From Physella acuta (taxonomy: Eukaryota; Mollusca; Gastropoda; Physidae): DNA of 64,000 bases. Numbering within the stretch: position 1 is the first letter of the stretch; every line of letters begins with the position of its first letter. Positions 45,247 to 64,000 of this stretch are shown piece by piece. Below the pieces are notes generated by a model. The model ran no database searches. It was given only the letters and a program-made list of their open reading frames with translations, and was not told the origin of the DNA. The translations under genes and the position numbers were made by a program. The DNA is taken from positions 1 through 64,000 of the forward strand of contig NW_026732318.1 of NCBI RefSeq assembly GCF_028476545.1, written 5' to 3'.

Positions 45247-45379
45247 CATGGAAAATAATTTTTCTGACTTGAATTGTTTTACTCTCCCTCACCATTCCGG
45301 TTGACTTAAAGGAGATGCTGAGGGCAGATTTAAAAAAAATTGAATTGATAAAATATTTCTAAACTGTTTTTCAACATTG

Positions 45380-45805
45380 TTACATAAATAACAAAGTTTA
45401 TGCATTAAGTTGATAGATACATTTTATTACAATATCTATAACAGTTTTAAGAAAGTACGATATCGTTATCGAACTGAATATAATATGTGGTGAAGTTGTT
45501 TGGAATAATGCAATGACACACAGACATATTATCAGCGTTATTTGTATGTTCTTGACGTCCTTTAATCGTTTTGTTTGTGTAGACACGTTCTGCATGCTCT
45601 TGAAATTTAACTGGCATCGATACTGTAGAGATCAGTATCATATTAGTGGGGATAACGACTGCAGATATCCCGACGATACCGAATTCTCCGTAGTACAGAA
45701 ATGGAACCGTTCTTTTAAATTTTCCGGCAAACACCCAGACGACGGTTCACATAAAAGATCTGAGCACATAAATTAGCGCTGAAAAAAACGTAAACACCGA
45801 TTACT
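45380..45805 (-). pseudogene. Decayed partial copy of the neighbouring GPCR (TM4-TM7 region)
   Basis: On the minus strand, fragments such as KFKRTVPFLYYGEFG, VVIPTNMILISTVSM, and (in other frames) TLIICLCVIALFQTT and TVIDIVIKCIYQLNA match the intact receptor at 46224-47222 in order. A 16-residue-long stretch of the second extracellular loop is missing, frames change at least twice and the N-terminal half is absent. The similarity is high, so the duplication is fairly recent. It lies in the same orientation about 420 bp beyond the end of the intact gene. Confidence 0.85.
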
Positions 45806-46223
45806 TTTCTCGAAATGTTTAAAGCATGCATATTAGGCCTTTATTTACATGACAATAGCTACACAATATTTGAACCAAGTTTTTATTTTATGGACTGCTG
45901 CAACGATTAAGATGAGTGGTCTAGATTACCTGTATTTATACATGATAAATAATCATAATGCCGCACCTTAAAGTATAGTTACGCATCTTTTTAACCCATG
46001 TGAAGTTAATTCTTACCATGTAAAGACAAATTCCCTGTGATCTAATACCCTGTGTAAAAACCATCTGTGCTCAAATCTGCGACCACGACAAAGCACCTAG
46101 GTCAGAGCCCTGATTGTCAAGGCACAATTAATGGCAAAAGCGCCGCTTACAACAACAGAGTACATAATATATTAATTTAGAGAAATAGTATTTTTACGTT
46201 TAAAAAAATAACAAATGAAAACA

Positions 46224-47222
46224 TTACTTACAACAAAATATTTTGTTATAAGATTTACGAAATTTTGGACTGAATGTAACATATATAAAAAAATTTATGG
46301 ATGCATTAAGTTGATAGATACATTTTACTACAATATCTATAACAGTTAAAACGTTGTAAGAAAGTACGTTATTGTTATTGAATTGAACATAAAAGGTTGT
46401 GAAGTTGGTTGGGATCAAGACTAATACAATGACACACAAACATATTGTCAGTGTTATTTTTATGTTCTTGACGTCCTTTATTCGTTTTGGTTGTGTAGAA
46501 ATGTTCTTGATACTCTTGGCTGAAGCTTTAAGTTTAACAAGTATCGATACTGTGGAGATCAGTATCACACCAGTAGGGATAATGATTGAAAATGTCCCGA
46601 CGATCCCAGTGTTGTATATGTTGTACTCGTAAAGACGATACTTTAGGAAGTCTCCATAGTCCAGTATTGGAATCGTTCTGTTAAATTTTCGTACGAACAC
46701 CCAGACCACGGTATACATAAAAGATCTGGGCACATACATTAGCCCTGAGAAAATGTAAACACCGACTACTATACACTTAATACGAAACGTTGTAAGTAAT
46801 CTCGAGGCGGCAAAAGGAAACACCACAGCTATCATCCTCTCTACAGCTATTACAGTAGCCATTTGTACACTCATACACACAGCATACTGATTCCATCCGA
46901 AAAAGTACGAAAAGAAATATGAGTTCACATAGTAAAATACAATCATATCCAATCTGCGGCTTATATCAACTAATTGATACCAAAACTGTGTTAGTGAAAA
47001 TAAAAGATCTGCAGCTGCCAAGCCTGTTAAAATAACGTTGGTTGTATCATTGTATCCAATGTAAACGAGAATGACAATGGTAAGGCTATTCCCTAGTACA
47101 CCAAACAAACACAAACATGGGATAATAAAACAGTTAAATATAACGTCGATGTACAAGAAGACCTCATCAGAACCATCCCGCCTTGACTTTGTTACTGCTA
47201 TTGTATTGTTCATGTTCTCCAT
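46224..47222 (-). CDS. Single-exon class A (rhodopsin-like) G-protein-coupled receptor, 332 aa
   Basis: Intact ORF with seven hydrophobic segments. Landmarks: GNSLTIVILV in TM1, LAAADLLFS in TM2, AVERMIAVVFP at the end of TM3 (DRY changed to ERM), and NASINFFIYVTFSPKFR in TM7 (NPxxY changed to NFFIY), followed by a short helix 8 and a CCK tail. The N-terminus has an NNT sequon. The conserved TM3-ECL2 disulfide is missing: neither the start of TM3 nor ECL2 has Cys. Such divergent intronless receptors form large chemosensory or peptide-receptor (FMRFamide-receptor-like) expansions in gastropods; the ligand is unknown. The pseudogene next to it shows that this is a local duplicate cluster. The start at 47222 is the first Met in good context. 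Confidence 0.88.
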   Translation of the reverse strand: MENMNNTIAVTKSRRDGSDEVFLYIDVIFNCFIIPCLCLFGVLGNSLTIVILVYIGYNDTTNVILTGLAAADLLFSLTQFWYQLVDISRRLDMIVFYYVNSYFFSYFFGWNQYAVCMSVQMATVIAVERMIAVVFPFAASRLLTTFRIKCIVVGVYIFSGLMYVPRSFMYTVVWVFVRKFNRTIPILDYGDFLKYRLYEYNIYNTGIVGTFSIIIPTGVILISTVSILVKLKASAKSIKNISTQPKRIKDVKNIKITLTICLCVIVLVLIPTNFTTFYVQFNNNNVLSYNVLTVIDIVVKCIYQLNASINFFIYVTFSPKFRKSYNKIFCCK

Positions 47223-48461
47223 TTTTTGTTTTGCTAACTATAAGCTGAACTGAAAAGTTATGTGAACAATTATTTAAACATGATTTGTTTTATTAAAAAA
47301 AATTAGTAGGGGTCTTCTATAGACATACAGATCATATAAAAAAAAATCCCAAACATAAGGTTCCAATCGGAGATGGGTGAGCTAATGGGCATATTACAGT
47401 CAAAGGTCCGAACCGAGATCTGAACTCAAAACCTTCATGTTTTTTAATCGAGCAGAAACAAAACTGATTGTTGTTTAAAGAAAAATATTTAATTAGATCT
47501 AGAATAGATTACATTTTTTTTTCTTTTTACAATTAATTGTTTATGGGGAAATTTTAGGAAATTGTAAATTATTTTTATACTTGTTTTTTCTTAGGTTGTG
47601 TACAAATAACTGAACACTGAACGATCTGTTAAAAAAAAGTCAGTGCAATAAAAAGTGGTGAGCTTATAACTAGTATTGTCTTCATCAAGGTTAGAATAAA
47701 AGCCTAACAAGAACAATGTCTTTAAATGGCGTGTTAGAAACTTGATACATTTGCATTTAAGTGGATGGAAAAAATGTGCTGTTTATATTATGACTCATAC
47801 TTAAATGACAGGAAAGGAAAAGTAATTATAGAATGCAGATGAAACTAGGTAGTAATTTCAGAGTAGAAAGCCAAATTGATGTTTATCATAACCCAGTTAT
47901 TACAAAAACCAAAAGCTCAAAAATTTATGGCTTTTGTTTTTTTTTATAATAACTGGGTTATTTTAGTTATTTTACGTACGTGACAATTAGGTTACCTATA
48001 ATTTAATTGATTCCATGTTAATATAAGATTACCGCCCAAATGTTTCTAATTATTAGTATGAAAGACACTGAATAAACCTACATAACCTTTTCACGATTAT
48101 TTCTACACAGTAGAAAAATGAAAATGATATCGGGGATAGCCATGTTATTATATGAAAAAATTGTCAATCAGAATCCTGGTAACTTATACGTTTATTTGCT
48201 TATCAGTTCCTAGTCTAGTACTTTATTAAAGGGTCACTTATTTTCGTTGCCTATAGGGCGCGTTGATTGTGTATATATGGCATGTGTTTTGACGAACTTA
48301 CACTGTATGTTTTATATTATGACTGAGTAGGCACTACTGACTGTCGAGATGGTACGTGGTGTGATATATTTCTTGAAATGTTAATCCTTTCATAGGATGT
48401 CGAGCAAAAAAAAAAAGAAAAAAAAAGTGGTCGGACGAATATGTACAATATGATTTCACAT
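47223..48461. other. Intergenic stretch upstream of the GPCR
   Basis: AT-rich. It holds a SINE-like minus-strand scrap at 47350-47450 (GATCTGAACTCAAAACC), a foldback at 47886-47965 with arms AACCCAGTTATTA and TAATAACTGGGTT, and repeat D copy 2 at 47969-48255. No gene seen. Confidence 0.6.
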
Positions 48462-48586
48462 GTAGAACGCAGTGGCGTAGCTAGGATTTTCGGGCCCCTA
48501 TGAAAAATTATGAATGGGCCCCTTCGTCAGCCGTTAGGCTACAAGTAAGTTAAACATGTGCAGCGGAGAAATCGATTGTGTGTTTC

Positions 48587-48965
48587 AGTGTTTCTTCCAG
48601 ACTTTTTTTCCGGGGGGGGGGGGGCATTGTTAAAAGTTAAAAGTAAATGTTTTAAGTATATATTTTCTATATAAATTCCATCTCGTTGGTGGGGGGGGGG
48701 GGCGATAGACTCTCTCCCGAAGTGATCAGAGTTTCTTCCAGGCATCTCTTCGGGGGGGGGGGGGGGGGGGGGGGCGGGGGGGCTAAGCCCCCCCCCCCCC
48801 CCCCGAAAAAATTCTACCGCCCCTAACGAATTAAAATTTATATAATTTATATAGAAAATATATACTTTTAACAGTGTCCGCCCCCCTCCCCCCGAAGAAA
48901 GTCTACCGCCCCCCGAACATTTCAAGTGCCCCCCCCCCCAGAGAAAAAAGTCTGGAAGAAACACT
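48587..48965. mobile_element. Nested foldback MITE with AGTGTTTCTTCCAGAC ends
   Basis: Ends AGTGTTTCTTCCAGACTTTT and its complement; the inside is mostly G- and C-runs and a near-palindrome. It is related to the element at 61262-61482. It lies inside the hAT-type element, so it inserted later or was carried along. Long G and C tracts may be unreliable in assembly. Confidence 0.65.
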
Positions 48966-49489
48966 TGAAGTGATGCGTGGAAGAAACACTGCTACTAACT
49001 AGGGAGGAGGTGAGTTACACAATCAGTAAACGCTCAGGTGGACCCGATCTTGTGACCACTAACTAAACACAATTTTAAAAAATTGTATCATGATTTATAT
49101 AGATTTGATTTCTTTTTCAAGCTTTTAAGTTTGCAAAATGTTTAATGAGCTTCTTTATCTGGCCAAGTTAATGAACCAAATACAATTTGTTTTATAACAT
49201 GATCATAATATACAAAGAATCAGATTTTAAAATCCCATCATAGACAACAAAATCTTCTTCTCAATCTCCCTGGAATGTTAATGAATTTTTATACGGAACT
49301 GGCGTACCCGTCCGCATTTCTGCGACCTAGTCGTGCATTTTAGGGAGACAGAAGAGAGATGCAGGTTTCTGTATGGGGGGAGGGTAGGGAGTTTCTCACT
49401 CAGGTTTTTAGCGATACGTGTGAATGAACGGGTGTTGGGTGTCGTATCTCACACAAAAGTCAAAGTTGAAATTTATTTATAGGTTGATT

Positions 49490-49765
49490 CTCTGAATGGC
49501 TTGCCAGAACTGTGGCAGTGCCTGTGGTCTTATTAATACGGGTTGGTCCCTTATCCAAGACACCCCTCACCCCACACTCAGCGACTGTGATGTTATTAAT
49601 ATGGGGTGGACGGACAGTGAACCCTGTTTGACGCCGCCCCTCCCCCACATTCAGCGTCTGTGGTGTAATAATTTCGGCGTACGCCCTGTTCGACACCAGC
49701 CCTCCCCCACTTTCAGCGTCTGTGGTGTTTTTAATACGAGAGGACCATGTTCGACGCCAGCCTTC
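49490..49765. repeat. Degenerate tandem repeat, ~62-bp unit, four to five copies
   Basis: Units recur around CTCCCCCACATTCAGCG, CTGTGGTGTTATTAATA and GACACCAGCC. Open frames over it are chance. Confidence 0.65.
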
Positions 49766-50367
49766 CCTCACACTGAATGCCTCTGCCTGTACACTAAGAA
49801 AGGACTTGGGGCCTTTTTAAAATTTTAAATCATTTCTACAGTAGAAAAATACTTGATTTCAATTTTCTTTTTAAAATTGTTTATATAAAATAAATATTAA
49901 AATTTTAATGTAAAAAGTTCAACTTTTTTAAAGAAGGAAAAGAGCCCCTAAGTGCTTACTCTAGCTTTACGGTAGCTACGCCACTGGTAGAACGGAACTT
50001 GATGGTAGTCAGCGTCCTAACTGCATGATTTGCAATGCCAATTTTTACAATGCTAGTCTAGCACACGGCAAAACGAAGAGAAAACTTCCTTCCGCGGCAT
50101 GGAGATCTAAAATACTAGAACACAAGGCTCGCTGAATTATGGTGAATGCGCGCCTTTCTGAACTGGCGTCTGAAAGGCAACAGCAGAAGTCACACAAAGT
50201 AAGCAGTATATATTCAATATTGTGTTTTTGTTTTTGTGTGAAAATGGTTTTGTTCTTTGAACACAGTGATGTTGATGCAGCTCACCATACTGTTAGGGTA
50301 ATCGCATCAGGTTATTTGTCTTCCCTTCTGTTATTGAATATAGCAATCTATCTAGTGATTTAATTTT

Positions 50368-50757
50368 TTTAACAAACAAACAAACAAACAAACAAACAAA
50401 CAAACAAACAAACAAACAAACAAACAAACAAACAAACAAACAAACAAACAAACAAACAAACAAACAAACAAACAAACAAACAAACAAACAAACAAACAAA
50501 CAAACAAACAAACAAACAAACAAACAAACAAACAAACAAACAAACAAACAAACAAACAAACAAACAAACAAACAAACAAACAAACAAACAAACAAACAAA
50601 CAAACAAACAAACAAAACAACAAACAAACAAACAAAAAAATAAACAAACAAAACAACAAACAAACAAACAAACAGGCAGACAGACAGACAGACAAACAGA
50701 CAGACAAACAGACAGACAGACAAACAAACAAACAAACAAACAAACAAACAAACAAAC
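50368..50757. repeat. (CAAA)n microsatellite, ~390 bp
   Basis: Almost pure CAAA for 250 bp, then interrupted by AACAACAAA and CAGACAGA variants. The opposite strand translates as long FVCL repeats that are not a protein. Confidence 0.97.
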
Positions 50758-51149
50758 ATACAATCAAACAAAGGATGAATCGTTGCATGAAGTTAGATGA
50801 ACACGTGTTTTTTCCCGGCCTCTCATCAACTAAACTGGTGCACTAATGGCTCAGCAGCTACTTATGGTAATTCCATTTAGCTCATTTAACTCGATCAGAT
50901 TGTGTCTTTTTAAAAAAATTGTAATTAAAACAGTAATTAGTTTGAACCATCACTCGATAGTAAGAGTGACATTTATCTGTTTTCACATCTGGCTAATTAA
51001 CTAAAGAGAATGAAGCAGTGTATTTGTTTAAAATATTTGCATATGATATTGTGCCTATGAAACTAATTTTTGTGACTTTTTGGCATAAAAAAATGATAAA
51101 ATAAAATAAAATAAAAATTATAAATAAAAATAAAATAAAAGAATTATAA

Positions 51150-51925
51150 ATAAACCGGGAGTGATCTCCCCTAAACTTTCTTGAATATTCTTATATAACA
51201 CTACGGGGATGACAACTCGGGATATAGACCTGATTTTTATTCCATTTTTAATTACTTAACTTTTAAAATATAATAGAATCTCGAGGAAAAAAAAGTTCGC
51301 ACCAAGCGAAGGCCAAACAATATGTGTATAATAGTGCGGAATATTATTACTACTTTATAAATTCACATGCGTTTTTTGAGAAATCGGAAATAGCGTAAAT
51401 TACTACTTCCGTTCAACGGAAATTACTCAAAATTTAAAAGAAGGCACAGAATTAGATTTTTTACTTATATGTGAAATTTCGTTTATCTATCTGAAATAGA
51501 AATCAAGTTATAGGCTTTTGAAAAATCAAAAGTAGATTAAGTTTCACTTCCGTTTACCGGAAATCGCTGAATTGTTGATACACAACTACAGATTTTATAT
51601 AATACTTGTATATGAAATGTCATCAACCTAGCTGTAACGGTACTCAAGTTATCGTGTTTACAGACACACATACAGACACACAGACATACGGACAGAATGG
51701 CAAAGCCCAGTTTTTCCGACTCGATTACGCATAGAACTCTGAAATTTTGATAAATCTGCATTTATTATTTTTGCTTATTAAAATATGTCCCCTATACTCC
51801 GTGTATGTTGAAGTACTGAGGTGTAAAACGATGAAAACTGTCAAAATTTCATGTGATTTTTGTGCAAGATGACTATACTTATTCCTCTATACTCTGTATA
51901 CGAGAAAGTAAAAAAGGAATAAAAA
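51150..51925 (+). mobile_element. Repeat C, copy 1: unassigned ~700-bp interspersed element
   Basis: Starts AAATAAACCGGGAGTGATCT then CCCCTAAACTTTC; ends CTCTATACTCTGTATACGAG then AAAGTAAAAA. The 3' end can form a hairpin. Shared inner words: GGGATGACAACTCGGG, ACTTCCGNTCAACGGAAATT, CATCAACCTAGCTGTAACGG and a CAGACACACA tract. Copies 2 and 3 lie at 54130-54795 and 56425-57097 in the same orientation. No ORF. Confidence 0.75.
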
Positions 51926-51999
51926 GGAATGGGGTAGATGTAGAAGTTTGGACGATCAGAACGAAAGTTGTTTTTTTTTTCATCTTTTACCTTATCTCA

Positions 52000-52116
52000 C
52001 TTATTTTCCTAAACTCGGGCAATGCCGGGTAAATGCAGCTTTATAACACACAAGTCATGGTCCTTTACAGATAGGTTATTCACAGAGGTCAGTGCAGGGC
52101 CTGGACGGGACAGCTA
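52000..52116 (+). mobile_element. Possible Helitron-like 3' end fragment
   Basis: CTCGGGCAATGCCGGGTAA is hairpin-forming, and the stretch ends ACGGGACAGCTAG/T. It looks like the end of a Helitron-type element, but the spacing is not right for a simple end, so this is weak. Confidence 0.3.
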
Positions 52117-52507
52117 GTTGTTAAATTTAAAAAATTTGAATGCACTGAAAATAAAATGAAACAACCTTGATCTATTTAATAAAAAGCTTTGAATGCAAAA
52201 ATATGTTAATTTATCTAATGAGCGACCAACGCAAAAAAAAAAAAACCCATTATTCTGCCGATTTGAGTAACACCAATGCGTGTCTAAAATGTTAATTTAT
52301 GTTGACTCCAGTAATTTTATTTAAATTAAAAAAGCAAATTAGGAGACAGCTTTACATTAAAAAAACAATAACTGACCGCTTCAGGTGATTAAGATAAGAG
52401 CATAAAGGATCCTATGAGCTTGGCTTGTGGATCTCAACTTTCCCGGCGCAGTGAAAATACTCTAACTTTGTGTTTGGTAAGTTTTTGTAATTGCGGATGA
52501 TAGTTGT

Positions 52508-52945
52508 TGTCTGTGGTAGGTATCCAGTACTTGTCTCTGGTAAGTATCCAGTACTTGTCTCTATTAGGTATTCAGTACTTGTCTCAAGTAGGTATCCAGT
52601 ACTTGTCTCTAGTAGGTATCCTGTACTTTGAAGTGGTAGGTATCCAGTACTTGTCTCTAGTAGGTATCCAGTACTTGTCTCTAGTAGGTATTCAGTACTT
52701 GTCTCAAGTAGGTATCCAGTACTTGTCTCTAGCAGGTATCCAGTACTTTTCTATGGTAGGTATCCAGTACTTGTATGTGGTAGCTATCCAGTACTTGTCT
52801 GTGATATGTATCCAGTACTCTTTTGTGATTGTCTTTGTTATGTCTCTATTACTTGTTTGTGCTTGTCTTTGTTATGCCTCTATTACTTGTTTGTGCTTGT
52901 CTTTGTTATGTCTCTATTACTTGTTTGTGATTGTCTGTGGTTTGT
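52508..52945 (+). repeat. Two adjoining minisatellites (24 bp and ~33 bp units)
   Basis: 52508-52820: about 13 units of GTAGGTATCCAGTACTTGTC plus TCTA. 52820-52945: about four units of TTGTGCTTGTCTTTGTTATG plus a short link. Both are upstream of the nucleotidase start. Their open frames are by-products of the unit length. Confidence 0.92.
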
Positions 52946-53103
52946 ATCCTTTAGTTATGTGTTAGACATCAGTAGTATGTATGTGATCACAATCAGTAAG
53001 CTTAAATAACTGTAAGCTTTTCAATCATCTTTTTATACTTATTAATTTGTAACTACTAGTTTGTTAATTATCTATTTAGATCGAATAACCTGCCTTTAAG
53101 AGA

Positions 53104-63679
<10,576 letters not shown>

Positions 63680-63686
<7 letters not shown>

Positions 63687-63850
63687 GTAAAAACCTGGTT
63701 CTGTAAATATCAGGTGAGATAAACCTGTTTTATGCACGTCTAAGGTAAAATAAATCTGTTTCTTGGAAATTTCAGGTAAAATAAATATTTTTTTAAAAAT
63801 AAGTCCTCGATAAAATAAACCTGTTTACAGTAAGTCTCAGATAAAAGAGA
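63680..63850 (+). repeat. Degenerate tandem repeat of exon end plus donor, ~35-bp unit
   Basis: The end of exon 63525-63686 (GTATCAG/GTAAAAACCTG) recurs as ATATCAG/GTGAGATAAACCTG, TCTAAG/GTAAAATAAATCTG and TTTCAG/GTAAAATAAA, then weaker copies to about 63850. After it the window ends in plain intron. Confidence 0.75.
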
Positions 63851-64000
63851 TATTGTGAGTTAAGAAAAAGGTTTGTAATAGAGCTTGTAAGTAGATCACC
63901 AAATTCTCGTATTTTACAAACCAAATGTGAAATGTGTTTTTGAAATCGGTAAAAAAAAAGTTTCTTCCGCTATTGTTATGTTATTTAAAAGCATTAACAA

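Larger units (their letters stand above)
48470..49986. mobile_element. hAT-type DNA element, 1,517 bp, with intact 8-bp target duplication
   Basis: Terminal inverted repeats CAGTGGCGTAGCTA at both ends, flanked by perfect direct repeats GTAGAACG (48462-48469 and 49987-49994). An 8-bp duplication and CAGTGGCG-type ends are hallmarks of the hAT superfamily. No transposase ORF is visible, so it is non-autonomous. It contains a nested foldback (48587-48965) and a degenerate ~62-bp tandem repeat (49490-49765). Confidence 0.88.

Noticed and set aside
48539-48964. Minus-strand 141-residue Pro/Gly-rich frame
   Set aside because: Lies in G- and C-runs of a nested MITE; composition is purely homopolymer driven.
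49460-49828. Open frames on both strands over 49.5-49.8 kb
   Set aside because: They cover a degenerate tandem repeat inside the hAT-type element and match nothing I recognise.
50293-50788. Three overlapping minus-strand frames of FVCLFVCL repeats
   Set aside because: Translation of the (CAAA)n microsatellite in all frames.
52504-53009. Frame with VGIQYLS repeats upstream of the nucleotidase
   Set aside because: By-product of a 24-bp minisatellite; not a signal peptide or exon.

Overview
The window looks like AT-rich nuclear DNA of a gastropod mollusc, probably a heterobranch/panpulmonate snail or sea-slug relative. This is an inference from intron-dense genes with short exons, many tRNA-derived SINEs and MITEs, (TA)n tracts, the protein families and the many minisatellites; no species-specific marker was tested. 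I saw no tRNA or rRNA gene, CRISPR array, LTR element or virus-like element.

Layout. (1) About 70-39,600, + strand: one giant gene cut by the left edge. I could join 73 exons whose reading frames close exactly from position 70 to a stop at 39,016 (10,841 coding nt, 3,612 residues by my count). Domain order: 11 Ig domains, a GCC2/GCC3 Cys-rich repeat, an unassigned module with a 21-nt microexon, two calcium-binding EGFs, NIDO, AMOP, VWD, a cadherin/Ig-like repeat, about 32 EGF-like repeats (nine of them near copies, each on a 120-nt exon), a SEA domain with a GSLIV self-cleavage-type motif, one transmembrane helix and a short tail. This is the NIDO-AMOP-VWD-EGF-SEA-TM plan of MUC4-like surface proteins with a long Ig arm added. 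(2) 41,050-42,736, + strand: a three-exon gene for a 98-residue secreted Cys-rich peptide (WAP-like half plus antistasin-like half). (3) 45,380-47,222, - strand: an intact single-exon class A GPCR (332 aa) and, beside it, a decayed partial copy. (4) 47,300-53,100: repeat-rich intergenic DNA with a 1.5-kb hAT-type element carrying a perfect 8-bp target duplication, a CAAA microsatellite and a 700-bp unassigned repeat family. (5) 53,104 to beyond 63,686, + strand: nine exons of an ecto-5'-nucleotidase (CD73-like) gene, cut by the right edge.

The most unusual signal is that at least six minisatellites sit exactly on exon-intron boundaries and contain the splice site in every unit. Donor arrays start at exon ends 15,306 and 23,025 in the giant gene and at 58,308, 62,850 and 63,686 in the nucleotidase gene. 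An acceptor array of 13 x 39 bp precedes the exon at 60,342. The acceptor array is open in the exon's frame and a multiple of three, so each upstream AG would add 13 residues; reading on through the donor arrays soon meets a stop. The same region also shows exon-plus-intron tandem duplication that built the EGF array, including a two-exon higher-order copy and a dead EGF exon.

Introns and intergenic stretches not listed separately hold AT-rich sequence in which I recognised nothing. All splice sites are read by eye from GT/GC-AG signals, frame continuity and domain logic; none is confirmed by transcripts.
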